Below, piece by piece: positions 27,487-37,052 of a stretch of DNA of 64,000 bases (the stretch's first letter is position 1; every line of letters begins with the position of its first letter). The stretch spans positions 1 to 64,000 of the forward strand of contig JASJCB010000045.1 of the NCBI GenBank assembly GCA_030066195.1, in the 5' to 3' direction. Under the pieces are notes generated by a model. The model saw nothing but the letters and a program-made list of their open reading frames with translations. It had not been told where the DNA came from and searched no databases. The translations under genes and the position numbers were made by a program. Source of the DNA: Acidobacteriota bacterium (lineage in GTDB: Bacteria; Acidobacteriota; Holophagae; Acanthopleuribacterales; Acanthopleuribacteraceae).

Positions 27487-28680
27487 TTATTCCGACAGGG
27501 CGGGGTCCTTGCAGGGAGGGTAGAGTTCGATGATCTCGGTCAGGTCCAGGGCGCGGCCGATGAGACCGTCGATATCCAGCCGGGCTTCCTGTTCGTGCAT
27601 GTCCGATACGCGGGCCTTGGTCAACGGGTCCTTGGGACTGAACAGGGCGCAACAGTCCTGCGCGGGCCGGATGGAAATATCGTAGGCGCCCATGCGTTCC
27701 GAGAGGGTTATGATCTCCCGCTTGTCCATGCTGATCAGGGGGCGCAGAACCGGATAGGGCACCCCCTCCTCGATCACGCCGATATTCTCGATGGTTTGCG
27801 AAGCCACCTGGCCGAGGCACTCGCCGGTGATCAGCGCCTTGCCGCGAACCCGGTCCATGATGCGGGAGGCCGCGCGCATCATCATGCGGCGCGACAGGAC
27901 GACCGTGGCCGCCGGGGCGCATTCGGCGCGGATGGTCTGCATGACCTCGGTAAAGTTCACCACGAACAGGTTGAGTTTGTTCTGATAGCGGGCCAGTACC
28001 TCGGCCAGTTCGATGACCTTGTCCTTGGCCGCTTCCACCGTGTAAGGGGGCGTGTGGAAATAGATGCCGGTCAGCCAGGCGCCGCGTTTCTGCATCAGGT
28101 TACCGGCAACGGGCGAGTCGATGCCGCCGGAAATCAGCAGACCCATGCGGTCCCTGGGCCTTACCGGCAAACCGCCCAGACACTTCCAGGTTTCCAGGTG
28201 TAACCAGGCGCCTTTGACATCGAGCGAGATATGTAGCGGCAGATCGGCATGTTTCAGGTCCACCGGCAGATCGAGGCCGTTGCCCAAGACGTGATCCGCC
28301 ACCTGCCTTTGGATTTCGGGGCTGGTGAGGGGCATGTTCTTGACGCCGCGTTTGGCGCGAATGGCAAAGGTTTTCCCCGAATCTTTATACGGTTCCAACA
28401 GCGTCCAGGCCACTTCCTTGATGGCGGCCATATCGGCCTTGGTGCGCCAGATGGGGCTGATGCCGACGATGCCGAAGACGGTCGACATGGCCTCACGCAC
28501 GTCTTCCGGCGAAGCATCCGTGTGCAGCAGCAGGCGCTTGTGCCCTTTCTCCACGCGGCCGTCGATCTTTTTGATGCGCGGCTTGATGATGCGGATCAAG
28601 TCATCCACGAACAATTTCTGGTTTTTGCCCTTCAGCGCCAGCTCGCCGAAGCGGAGCATGTAGGTGTCCGGCTTGAGCAT
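27487..28680 (-). CDS. thiI: tRNA 4-thiouridine synthase ThiI (no rhodanese)
   Basis: THUMP plus PP-loop adenylating enzyme of 397 residues that prepares U8 of tRNA for thiolation. The N-terminal ferredoxin-like/THUMP region begins MLRFGELALKGKNQKLF. The PP-loop is SGGIDSPVAGNLM, and the conserved cysteine is in DCCALFSPKDPLTKA. The C-terminal rhodanese of the E. coli enzyme is absent, as in many bacteria, so sulfur must come from another carrier. The ATG at 28680 lies one base after the PBP stop. Confidence 0.9.
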   Translation of the reverse strand: MLKPDTYMLRFGELALKGKNQKLFVDDLIRIIKPRIKKIDGRVEKGHKRLLLHTDASPEDVREAMSTVFGIVGISPIWRTKADMAAIKEVAWTLLEPYKDSGKTFAIRAKRGVKNMPLTSPEIQRQVADHVLGNGLDLPVDLKHADLPLHISLDVKGAWLHLETWKCLGGLPVRPRDRMGLLISGGIDSPVAGNLMQKRGAWLTGIYFHTPPYTVEAAKDKVIELAEVLARYQNKLNLFVVNFTEVMQTIRAECAPAATVVLSRRMMMRAASRIMDRVRGKALITGECLGQVASQTIENIGVIEEGVPYPVLRPLISMDKREIITLSERMGAYDISIRPAQDCCALFSPKDPLTKARVSDMHEQEARLDIDGLIGRALDLTEIIELYPPCKDPALSE

Positions 28681-28681
28681 G

Positions 28682-30394
28682 TCAGCGCCCCAGGTATTCC
28701 GGCGCCAATTCGCGAACACTTTCCTGAAGGCGTTTGGCCACCACGGCGCCGTTGTACTCGCATTTGCCGCCGTTGTGCAGGAATAACGAGAAGGCGACCT
28801 TGGGATCTTCGGCAGGGAACAAGCCGATCATGACCGAGTTGAAAGGCCGGTCGCCCGAGGTGCCGGTCTTCATGGCGCTTTCCACGAAATCCACCTTGGA
28901 GCGCCGGGCGGTGCCGCGTTTATCGGTAAGGGAGGCAACCATGGAAGTCATGACCTTGTCGGCCACGCGTTCGCTGAAGAGGCGGCCCAGGGTTTCGCTG
29001 CCGGCTTCCTTGTAGGTCTTGCCCTCCACGTTGGCGAAGTGGGTGAACAGGCGCGGCGTCATGGCAGTGCCGCCGTTGGCCACGCTGCCGGGGATGAGCA
29101 GGATGCCCAGCGCGGAGGTTTCCAGGAATTGCAGGCCGATGGCCGTGCGCGCCAGGTCGTAATCAGTGGCGGGTTCTTCCAGAATACCGCCGTAATAGCC
29201 CTCGCCCCACAGCCCGGGCAGCCGACGTCCGTCGAAGAAACGGGTGAAACCCTTGCCTAGACCGGGCCAGGTCAGTTCTACACCCATCTTGGCGAACATC
29301 AGGTTACAGGAGACGGCCATACCTTCTTCCACGGTTTCCAGACGTCCCTGCTCGGTCCAATCCCACAGGGTGTCCTCGCCGATCTTGATGGCGCTGGGAT
29401 ATTTCTTGGGCGCATAACGAGCCGTATCGCCGCCGTCTTCCAGGAACAGGGCATAGGTGAGCACCTTCATCACCGAACCGGGTTCGAAAGCGTAGCTGAA
29501 CGGATTGTAACCCTTGGAGCCGAATGCGGCCAGGACGTCTCCGGTCGCCGGATCGCTGAGTATCATGGTGCCCTTGTAATCGCCCATGGATCTCTGGGCG
29601 GCGCGTTGTAGGTCCAGATCCAGCGTGGTGTGGACCAGGTTCTGGTTGTCCACGGGGTCCATTTTTTCCAGCAATGCGGCAATGCCTTCGTCGCCCTGCC
29701 AACCGGCGAAGATGCGGGGAGATGTAAACTCGTAATCGTCGGTTTTCACGTTGAAGGCAAGTACTTCGCGACCCTTGCGGTCCAGAAAGACGGGTACGCG
29801 ACCTTCCTTTTTATACTTGTTGATCTTTTCTTCCAACTGTTGGTAACGCCGGCTCTTCTGCAACTGGGGGCCGGCCTTGCTCAATTGTTCGACAGCGCCG
29901 GTCAGATCACGGGTCCCCAGGCAAATGGCGGCCAGCTTGACCGCGTGATCTTCCAGGGCGCTTTCGGAAAGTCGGTCTTTCAGAAAGTCGGCGAAGACTT
30001 TGCCGCCGTCATAGCGTCCCTGATCGATAAAGCTGTCCAGAATGACGGCCGCTGTATCCTTAGATATGGAAGATTTCTTTTCCAGCGCTATTTCGAAATG
30101 CGCTTTCGCGGCTTCCCGGTCGCCCTTCAACAAATCGACGGCGCCCAAACCGTCCTGCCCCAAACCGTTGGAGAAGGGCAGCTTCGCGGCCTTTTGGAAG
30201 GCGGCTTCAGCCTGGTCGTAACTGCCCTCGGCCAGAAACGCGGCGGCCTTGTTGTAGCTCATTGAAATGTACTTCTTGTAACCGAACCAGCCGACCGCGG
30301 CAACGATGAGGACCAGGATCAGGACGCCGACACCGGGCCGACGACGTTCTCTGCTGGAGTAACTGGGAAACTTGCTTTTTTTGCCAAATGCCAT
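28682..30394 (-). CDS. Penicillin-binding transpeptidase with TPR-like N-terminus
   Basis: Membrane-anchored D,D-transpeptidase-like protein of 570 residues. One membrane helix lies at about 22-42, followed by a TPR-like helical region of about 150 residues. The transpeptidase triad motifs are S-x-x-K in FEPGSVMKVL, S-x-N as SCN, and KTGTSG. The TPR-like segment in place of a usual PBP dimerisation domain is uncommon and suggests a protein-interaction role. It leads an operon with thiI and the dipeptide epimerase. Confidence 0.85.
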   Translation of the reverse strand: MAFGKKSKFPSYSSRERRRPGVGVLILVLIVAAVGWFGYKKYISMSYNKAAAFLAEGSYDQAEAAFQKAAKLPFSNGLGQDGLGAVDLLKGDREAAKAHFEIALEKKSSISKDTAAVILDSFIDQGRYDGGKVFADFLKDRLSESALEDHAVKLAAICLGTRDLTGAVEQLSKAGPQLQKSRRYQQLEEKINKYKKEGRVPVFLDRKGREVLAFNVKTDDYEFTSPRIFAGWQGDEGIAALLEKMDPVDNQNLVHTTLDLDLQRAAQRSMGDYKGTMILSDPATGDVLAAFGSKGYNPFSYAFEPGSVMKVLTYALFLEDGGDTARYAPKKYPSAIKIGEDTLWDWTEQGRLETVEEGMAVSCNLMFAKMGVELTWPGLGKGFTRFFDGRRLPGLWGEGYYGGILEEPATDYDLARTAIGLQFLETSALGILLIPGSVANGGTAMTPRLFTHFANVEGKTYKEAGSETLGRLFSERVADKVMTSMVASLTDKRGTARRSKVDFVESAMKTGTSGDRPFNSVMIGLFPAEDPKVAFSLFLHNGGKCEYNGAVVAKRLQESVRELAPEYLGR

Positions 30395-30656
30395 GAACCG
30401 TTCTTATCCCCCGACTGTCAAGTGGCGCACCCCTCTGCGCCGGAATCCCAAAGGTTATCATAAAACCAGCACAAAGTGGACTTCCGGCCGGTGGAGGCTT
30501 CGTGTTCTCCGCATTACTCCTGCCTCATGTGACGGGCCGCACCGCCCCATGGACGAAAAAAGCCCCCCGGGGTTCAACGGTATGGAATCCGCGAAATGAG
30601 AATGCCTTGAAGGGCGAAGGCTTTTCCCTGTTCTCGATCTGTTTCCGGGGTTATAC

Positions 30657-32549
30657 TTGACCATCGACTTTTTAGTGGTGAGGCGGCTTTTGATGGACCC
30701 GGAGGCCATGTGCCTGAAAGAGCGAACCCAAAACCTGATGCGCCGGCAAAGCAATGCTTTCACCGAATTATTGCCGTGCTTGCGTAGCGAGGCGGCGTCG
30801 CGGGCTTTGGTTCAAACGGAACAGGGCTGGGAAGCGCACCACGACGGCCGCTTGTTGGAGGGCGCGAAGCCCCTGAACATCGGCGGCGAATTACAGCAAG
30901 CCGGCATCATCGCCATGTTCGGCGTGGGCAGCGGCGGCCTGTTTTTGCAACTGGCCGGTCTGGTGATGCGGACCGGCGCCTCGCTGTTCGTCTTCGAGCC
31001 CGACAAACATCTGGCCGCGGCCTTTCTGGTTCACCGCCATGAATTGGGCGGCATCGACGGCAGCCGCATCGGCCTGTTCACCTCCCTGGACGCCATGACG
31101 CTACACCTGAGTACCCCCGAGAACGCCTCCGGCGCCTTGAAAACGGCAATCCTGCCGACCTACTCCCGCTGCTATCCGGGGTTGGTTACGGAATTCCAGC
31201 ACAAGATCACACACGGTCGCATGGTTGCCCTCAGCATGGCCAAAGACCAGACGGAACGCGTACCGACCCTGCTCTACCAGTTCCTGGTCAATTTCGAAAA
31301 ACGCACCCGATTTCCCACGGCGCTCAGCCTGGAAAACGCCTTTCGGGATAAACCGGCCCTGATCCTCGCCGCCGGTCCCGGTTTGGACAAGAACCTTCAC
31401 CTGCTGACCCCGGAGATCCGCGAGCGCTGCCTGTTGATCGCCATGAACTCCAGCCTGAGCGCCATGAAACGGCTGGGTGTTCTTCCGCATCTGGTCGTGA
31501 GCATGGAGACGGGCGATACCACATCGGACCTGGTCGATATGCCCGACGAGGTTTTCGGCGTCTATAGTCAGCACTCCCACCCCAACGCCTTCGGGGAAAC
31601 CGGGGCGCGTCTCTTCATCTACCCCACGCTGGAAACCTACAGCATGTCGTTCCTGAAAAAAACCCTGCAGAAGGACCAGGACTGTTGGGAATCGGGGCCC
31701 TGCGTGGCCAATACCGCCTTTCTGCTGGCGCGCAAGATGGGTTGCGAACCGATTGCACTGATCGGCCAGGACCTGGCTTTCGAGGGAGAGCGGGCCTATG
31801 CAAGCGTCACGCGGTACGGGGAGGTCTCCTTTCGCGATGACGGACAAACCGGCGCCATCATCTACCCGGACCAATTCGGAAAGAACGAATCGGAGGGGAA
31901 CCGGGCGCGCTACCAAAGCCAGGACGGTGTGGCCAAGCAAATGACGGAGGTTCCGGCCTGGTCGGGACACGGCATGGTGCGCACCACGCTGGATATGGCC
32001 ATGTTCCGCATGTGGCTGGGCGAACAGGCCGCAAAAATGGGGGAGCAGGGTCTTCGGCCGCCGATCAACGCCACCGAGAGCGGCGCCCGGTTCGATCATT
32101 TCGAGCACATACCGTTACAACAGTTCCTGGCCGAGTGTCTGGGCGACTCCTTCCGGCCGAATGTGATGCTGACCCGAATTTGGGAAGAGACCGAGCGCAT
32201 CGATCCCAAGCACATGGATGATATGTTGGTGGAGCTACGGCAACAAGCCACCAGTTTTCGCGCCTACTCCCGCCTGGTGCTGGAACGCCTGGAACCGCTC
32301 TGCCGGGGAGAGGGCGGCGAGGCTGAACTGAAGCAATACGAAGAAGCGGCCGCCGTCGCCGGGCCCTACAGCAACCACGTGCCCCTGGTGCTGGGCCTGT
32401 GCGCGCACCGCATCGATACCATCAACAAACAGCCCCCCTCGAATAAACCCGGCGAAGCCTTTATACGCGCCCGGACCATGTTTCAAGTCCTCGTGGAGGG
32501 TTGCCGGGAAGTACTGGGCTGGGTTCGAGCCGTTCGTTACAAGACCTGA
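30657..32549 (+). CDS. DUF115 / Maf-type glycosyltransferase-like protein
   Basis: Protein of 630 residues with the DUF115 (MptE-like) core, seen as KPALILAAGPGLDKNLHLL, LLIAMNSSLSAMKRLGVLPHLVVSMETGD and ALIGQDLAFEG. Such proteins include Maf enzymes that add nonulosonic acids to flagellin. A CMP-sugar synthetase lies 6 kb upstream, so a surface-glycosylation link is plausible, but no flagellin gene is present. The first ATG is used; ATGs at 30693 or 30708 are alternatives. Confidence 0.8.
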   Translation: MTIDFLVVRRLLMDPEAMCLKERTQNLMRRQSNAFTELLPCLRSEAASRALVQTEQGWEAHHDGRLLEGAKPLNIGGELQQAGIIAMFGVGSGGLFLQLAGLVMRTGASLFVFEPDKHLAAAFLVHRHELGGIDGSRIGLFTSLDAMTLHLSTPENASGALKTAILPTYSRCYPGLVTEFQHKITHGRMVALSMAKDQTERVPTLLYQFLVNFEKRTRFPTALSLENAFRDKPALILAAGPGLDKNLHLLTPEIRERCLLIAMNSSLSAMKRLGVLPHLVVSMETGDTTSDLVDMPDEVFGVYSQHSHPNAFGETGARLFIYPTLETYSMSFLKKTLQKDQDCWESGPCVANTAFLLARKMGCEPIALIGQDLAFEGERAYASVTRYGEVSFRDDGQTGAIIYPDQFGKNESEGNRARYQSQDGVAKQMTEVPAWSGHGMVRTTLDMAMFRMWLGEQAAKMGEQGLRPPINATESGARFDHFEHIPLQQFLAECLGDSFRPNVMLTRIWEETERIDPKHMDDMLVELRQQATSFRAYSRLVLERLEPLCRGEGGEAELKQYEEAAAVAGPYSNHVPLVLGLCAHRIDTINKQPPSNKPGEAFIRARTMFQVLVEGCREVLGWVRAVRYKT

Positions 32550-32963
32550 ATTCGCACCGCAAGCTCGTATTGCCGGAACACACCCGGCAGAATCGGTCTA
32601 TCTCTCTCAACCGGCAATCGGAGTCTCAAAACCACATGCGGCCGGGATATCGGTGGTGATAACCGGTTCCTTTCACCGGAAGGTGACCGGACGGAACTAT
32701 AAAGGTAGCATCATTCCCGGGCATCGAAGTTGTTGACTCGGAAAAAACAACACCTGTCGCAACTTCTCAAAAAGCCCGGGTTAGATACAGAGTAGCGTGA
32801 ACAAACCTCATGTGGCTCGACCTGGGTAAGAAACCGACAGCCGGCCTGAATGATGACCCTGCTTATAAGCAAGGGTAGGGTAGAGCAGAGACCTCGCGGC
32901 CTCTGCCCCCGAAGAACCGTACTAATGGGAAGCGAATGATTATGGGGAGTAGGGCGATGGATA
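32550..32963 (+). other. Hairpin-rich intergenic region, possible structured RNA
   Basis: No gene is visible. Between about 32716 and 32915 three inverted repeats follow one another: CCCGGGC...GAAGTTG with CAACTTC...GCCCGGG, ACCCTGCTT with AAGCAAGGGT (one bulge), and GCAGAG with CTCTGC. Successive hairpins plus a purine-rich GGGTAAGAAACCG linker recall intron or catalytic RNA layouts, and a group II intron relic is possible. No reverse transcriptase frame or domain V is seen, so I leave it unnamed. Confidence 0.4.
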
Positions 32964-33081
32964 TTGGGCAGAAGGCATGATATCAAGGCCTCCGGGCTGT
33001 TCTTCCGCTGCGACGCCTCCCCATAAAAATGGTGTACTACCTTTAGGCCCGAGCCAATCGGCCGGCCAAAAGGAGGACGCC

Positions 33082-33303
33082 ATGTTAGCGAATTATTTTA
33101 CCGAGACATTTACCATTCAACGTCTTCATTCCGGCCCGTCCGGGCCATACATGGATGGATTTGCTCAGGAACTCCGCAACAAACAGTATGGTTGGGAGAC
33201 CGCTCGAAGGTATCTTCGCGGTGCATCCCATCTGGGTCAGTACCTAAAGATCGTTGAGGTCGAACTCAATTGGCTCTTCCGGTTTTTGGGGGGATGGGCA
33301 TGA
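33082..33303 (+). pseudogene. Truncated tyrosine recombinase N-terminus
   Basis: A 73-residue frame beginning MLANYFTETFTIQRLHSG, with a strong AAAGGAGG ribosome site. Residues up to about GASHLGQYL resemble the core-binding N-terminus of phage-type integrases found in mobile recombinase genes. The frame then diverges and stops, and the catalytic domain with R-H-x-x-R and Tyr is missing. This is a recombinase relic, marking old mobile DNA. The next 250 bases hold no gene. Confidence 0.55.
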
Positions 33304-33553
33304 CCCCTGTCGAACATAAAGGGGGGCTCCACCAAAGTTTTGGGACCCGACCCCTAGAACTCCATAGAAATGCCTTGACCGCTTCGCAAGCTACGCGGCC
33401 AAGACATTCGTATGATGCGCTAGGGGTTGAACCCTAAACCATGGTCGTTCCAACATTTATCCTTCAACAGAGCCCAAGCTAACGACTCCTAGCACCGTTA
33501 TCCCCCCAAAACCGGAAGACCCTTAATTTTTTGGAGTTCGTGTCTCATTTTGA

Positions 33554-34042
33554 TTGATACATACCGATCGAGATTCTCATGCCACTCTGAACGCCAAGCT
33601 ACCCGAAGCGTCTAGCTGGTCGGCGCTCCAATGTTACGAACTCATCGGCCAGGTTTTTCAAAAAGAAGCAGTGTCTCTCTTTTGGCAGTTTGCCGACATG
33701 TGCTCCGACAGGGAGCATGTCCTGGAGAGCCTTCTCGGGCTATTGCCCAGAGACGATTATGGCTTACGTGGTGAGCTTTTCGCCCAAATTGGCGAAAACC
33801 TCTCTGAACCGGAACTTCGCACCCTGGTGGACCGCGTCCGCCATTTATCTCTTGATTCCGATGCCAACCCTTCTTGGTCCGCGGCCTTGAAAACCCTACT
33901 TGACATGAGCCCCGGCGGTGCTGGGGATGTCTCAACACCAAGACCTTCATCCTGGAGAGAAGAATCACGGTCGTCACCACGGCACCGCAGAAATTCACCA
34001 GTCGGCTTGCCTTTTCTGAAAGACGAAGGCCCGAATTGGTGA
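33554..34042 (+). CDS. Hypothetical protein, TTG start
   Basis: I do not recognise this 162-residue frame. The first 120 residues are rich in Leu, Glu and aromatic residues with an even helical pattern (ALQCYELIGQVFQKEAVSLFWQF); the last 40 look like low-quality, Arg/Ser-rich sequence, which suggests a frameshift or a fused non-coding end. No clear ribosome site was seen. It lies in a decayed accessory stretch, so it may be a damaged gene. Confidence 0.4.
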   Translation: MIHTDRDSHATLNAKLPEASSWSALQCYELIGQVFQKEAVSLFWQFADMCSDREHVLESLLGLLPRDDYGLRGELFAQIGENLSEPELRTLVDRVRHLSLDSDANPSWSAALKTLLDMSPGGAGDVSTPRPSSWREESRSSPRHRRNSPVGLPFLKDEGPNW

Positions 34043-34130
34043 ATTCGGACCATCCGCTTCTGAATTACAGGCATATCGGGTTGATGGTAATGGTGAGGTG
34101 AACCTGATAAACAAAGGTGTCTACCCGCCT

Positions 34131-34307
34131 TCATGGGCATGGCCTGAAGATGCCTGCATGTTCGGTTACCATGGTATCCCGGTGGATGATGCGAACACCG
34201 TCCAAATAGACAGGTCCACGGTTGGCACATGGCGGCAGGCAAATAGAATCGGGCATGTTGCCCATGGTCGGTGTGCAGACACTGTTGTTGACAGTAGGTT
34301 GGGGCGA
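34131..34307 (-). pseudogene. Possible gene fragment after the CxxCH protein
   Basis: Reading the reverse strand two bases out of frame from the 34313 gene gives about 58 stop-free codons: FSPQPTVNNSVCTPTMGN, followed by YLDGVRIIHRDTMVTEH and ending FRPCP. The composition looks coding and it abuts the stop of the upstream gene. It may be a frameshifted continuation of that gene or the relic of another exported protein. I cannot name it. Confidence 0.3.
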
Positions 34308-34312
34308 AAAGG

Positions 34313-35827
34313 TCAGTGGGTAACACTACCTCCGAGGCTCTCCTTCTTGGCAGCTTTTTCAACGGTCGTATTGGTGAGGGCTCCCGCCAGGTTACGCGCG
34401 ATTGTGGGACATTGGTTGGAACTGTTGCAACTGAAACCCAGGAATTCTTCCAGAATGTCCAGGCGGTGATCCAGGAAACCACCGGCCATGGTGAGCGCGT
34501 TGGACAAAGCGCTGTTTTCGTCGACGTGGACAAAAATGGGGTTTTTATCCGGCCAATCCAACATATTGCCCAAGTCGGCTTCGTCGCTTTGCATGTGACA
34601 GCCGGCACAGGTCTGAGTGGTTGCCCGGTTGCCGATCTGCGTAGGACTGAAGATATGGTCGACGCCCAAGGTATTCAGACGCGCATCGATTTGCGCGGCA
34701 AAATTGGTAGAGGGCACCAGATTGTCCGCTTGGGAGTTACTTTCCCCGGCATTGAAGTCGGGTTGGTGGGTGAGGACGATATTGTTGATGCCGTCGTCAC
34801 TGGGAATCAGTGTCTGCAAAAAATTGACGAATTCAGTTTGGTAGGTGGTGGGTGTCAGGGGGTTGGCCGTCCATTCGCTGGGATGGGGGTTGTTGCCCAC
34901 GGGGCGGGGCGCCACGATGAGCTTACACGTGTTTCTTGCAACAGGTTCCGCGGTTTGCTGAACTGCCGCCCTGGTCTCTGCTGTTGCGGTGACTTCTTCC
35001 GCGACAATGGAAGTGCACTTTCTTTCCAATTGGAATTCGCGCAGGGTCCAGGGTTGCTGCATGAACATGTTGGTGCGGATCTGACCTGTGGTAACACCGG
35101 GAGAGCCGTAGCCGGAGGTGCCGCCCAGGCCATAGGCCTCGGGGCGAATGATGGGTTCGAACCCTTGCAGGCCGTTGAAGAAGAAATCTTCAATCATGTC
35201 GGCACGCACATTGACATTGTTTTCAAAGGTCAGGTCGCCCCAGAACTCGGCTACCGGGAGGCAGCCGCAAGCACCGGCATCGGGATCGGGATTGGGCAGG
35301 ACACCTTCAAAGATAATGAGGTTGCGATCGAAGGTGGAAAACGGGGACTTGGTGTAGACGATGCGATATTCGCCGCAGTTGGAACCGTCCATGGGCGCCA
35401 GGTCAAAACGGTTGAAGACAGCTACGGGAACGTGGGACTCGGGCGCCGCGTTCTCCAGGGAGCTTTCAGCGCGAGGACATTGAATGGTGTAGCCATTGAT
35501 GGTGGTGCCGTTGTCATCGCAATGGGGTTCATTGGCGGGATCACCGATCTGACGGGGCCTGAGTGCGCTCCACCATTGGCTCCACAGCGTATCGGGTGTG
35601 TTGGTTCCGGCAACGTTGGCACGGTTGATAAGTGTTTGTAGCACGGTTCGTAGGGGGAACCGATCCAAAACTTCCTGGTCGGTAACGACCAGGGAACGGT
35701 CAGCATCCAGGGTGCGCACTTGACACGTATCGACATTGAGTGCGGTTGCAGCTTCGGCTGTAACCTCTTTAGCAAATAGGGTTAGGGTTGAGGCTAGCAG
35801 TAAAAAAAACATAAAGGCAGACTTCAT
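34313..35827 (-). CDS. Exported protein with one CxxCH motif
   Basis: Protein of 504 residues with a signal peptide (MKSAFMFFLLLASTLTLFAK). A single heme-binding CAGCH lies about 90 residues from the end, and another dozen cysteines suit an extracytoplasmic disulfide-rich protein. I chose the ATG at 35827 because AGGAGA precedes it. I do not recognise the family; the lone CxxCH near the end suggests a mono-heme or former cytochrome-like domain. No cytochrome maturation or respiratory genes are nearby. Confidence 0.7.
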   Translation of the reverse strand: MKSAFMFFLLLASTLTLFAKEVTAEAATALNVDTCQVRTLDADRSLVVTDQEVLDRFPLRTVLQTLINRANVAGTNTPDTLWSQWWSALRPRQIGDPANEPHCDDNGTTINGYTIQCPRAESSLENAAPESHVPVAVFNRFDLAPMDGSNCGEYRIVYTKSPFSTFDRNLIIFEGVLPNPDPDAGACGCLPVAEFWGDLTFENNVNVRADMIEDFFFNGLQGFEPIIRPEAYGLGGTSGYGSPGVTTGQIRTNMFMQQPWTLREFQLERKCTSIVAEEVTATAETRAAVQQTAEPVARNTCKLIVAPRPVGNNPHPSEWTANPLTPTTYQTEFVNFLQTLIPSDDGINNIVLTHQPDFNAGESNSQADNLVPSTNFAAQIDARLNTLGVDHIFSPTQIGNRATTQTCAGCHMQSDEADLGNMLDWPDKNPIFVHVDENSALSNALTMAGGFLDHRLDILEEFLGFSCNSSNQCPTIARNLAGALTNTTVEKAAKKESLGGSVTH

Positions 35828-36571
35828 ACAGGTTCTCCTGAATTGGGCGCCGGGGAGGAGGCGCCAAAGCAATTAGACCCAAACTTACGGCCTTTGTTAC
35901 AAGGGTCTCTATTTTTAAAAGCAATGCAATGATACCAAAAAATTTATTTTTTACAAAATAGATATTTCAAAAGAAAAATAGACTCAGACTCTTTCTTGAA
36001 AAGATATGTTTTTCTTAGGAAAAAGACTTTAGAAATATTGGGAATCCCCAAATTTTATCAATCCGGTACTGTGATGATGGAGGTAACCCACAAAAGTCTT
36101 TCCGGCAAAGCTGGGTGTTAAAGACCTACAACCAGCTTCTAATAATAGACTTGTATTGGCATCCACTTGCCGGCTTGGACAGATCGAACCCGCGGGTACC
36201 TTTCTCGATGACCCGAACTTCATGATTGATGGGACGGGTTTTCCGGATCAGAAGGTCGTCGCCCGAGGAAGATGGCCGACGACGCTCCCGGCCGCCCGAC
36301 CACCGGGTGCCCAAACCGTTCCCTTTATGGTACATGGTGATAGGAACGGAAGTATGAACGTTCAGGATGGCAAAACAGAGTTGACCGCGGATCGCATCAT
36401 TCCCATTTCTTGTAGATTGGTAGACAGTGAAATCCATTCCCATTTGCATGCTATTGTTTCGTACCCCTCCTGTTCAACGGGCGTGCATGGAATTGTCGGG
36501 CCGGATCGTGAGACGATACTGAGATTGAGGTGGCAGCCGTTTTACTGATGCACCGGGTAGCCGGGTGGACT
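35828..36571. other. Gene-poor region with an AT-rich segment
   Basis: About 740 bases without a supported gene. Positions 35905-36020 are strongly AT-rich (runs such as AAAAATTTATTTTTTACAAA), unlike the GC-rich surroundings, and may carry the promoter of the CxxCH gene or mark foreign DNA. Frames of 107-130 codons exist on both strands near 36130-36550, but neither has a ribosome site or recognisable motif. Confidence 0.5.
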
Positions 36572-36892
36572 CTATTCCCGTTGTCTTTCGTCCGCCGCAG
36601 CCTTGAGGGCCTGAAGATTAAGCTTAACCGATGCCTTATGGCAATGGTAGCTATTGATAATACGGTAAATTAATAGAAAGGGGAGCATGAGGGGAAAAAA
36701 CGAAAGTAGAATCATCAGAATGTCTCCTATAAAAATCATCATGGCTATTAAGTATTGCCTCACATAAAGATACCCAAACAGAGGAAAGAAAAAGCCCAAC
36801 AGCGCGGCCAGTACGGGAGATTTCACCGAGGATTCTTGTTCCAGTATTCTTTGTTGCACATAATCAGTCTGTTGCATGGGTTGCTCTGTCAC
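36572..36892 (-). CDS. Small membrane protein, TM2-like
   Basis: Protein of 106 residues with two hydrophobic helices (about 27-45 and 49-72) joined by the short FGYLYVRQY turn, the TM2-domain style, and a basic C-terminus. The GTG at 36892 is used because AAGGAGG lies five bases before it. It is the last gene on the CHAT-protease strand run, after the acidic peptide, and uses a near-identical ribosome site. It may be the membrane partner of that unit (inference). Confidence 0.65.
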   Translation of the reverse strand: MTEQPMQQTDYVQQRILEQESSVKSPVLAALLGFFFPLFGYLYVRQYLIAMMIFIGDILMILLSFFPLMLPFLLIYRIINSYHCHKASVKLNLQALKAAADERQRE

Positions 36893-37015
36893 AACCACCT
36901 CCTTGAAAGAACAGGTTTGAATGCAGAAGGGCTCGGCCGGAAATAGGAAAGTGCCTTACTTAAGAATAACGATCACTAATCCTATGAGCGGAAACAAGGA
37001 AGAATGAGCGGGGCG

Positions 37016-37037
37016 CAGCGTGCCCAACGGCACGCTG
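37016..37037 (-). terminator. Hairpin after the acidic peptide gene
   Basis: CAGCGTGCC and GGCACGCTG form a perfect 9-bp stem with a CAAC loop, 16 bases past the peptide's stop. There is no T-tract, so it may attenuate rather than end transcription into the TM2-like gene. Confidence 0.55.
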
Positions 37038-37052
37038 ACTACCTATCCGGGA

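Noticed and set aside
32977-33081. Longer start for the recombinase fragment
   Set aside because: The strong AAAGGAGG site is directly before the ATG at 33082, and the extra residues are not integrase-like.
34316-35641. 441-codon forward frame opposite the CxxCH gene
   Set aside because: Shadow; the reverse frame has a signal peptide and CxxCH.
36126-36548. Small genes on either strand
   Set aside because: Opposing frames without ribosome site, motif or clear codon bias.
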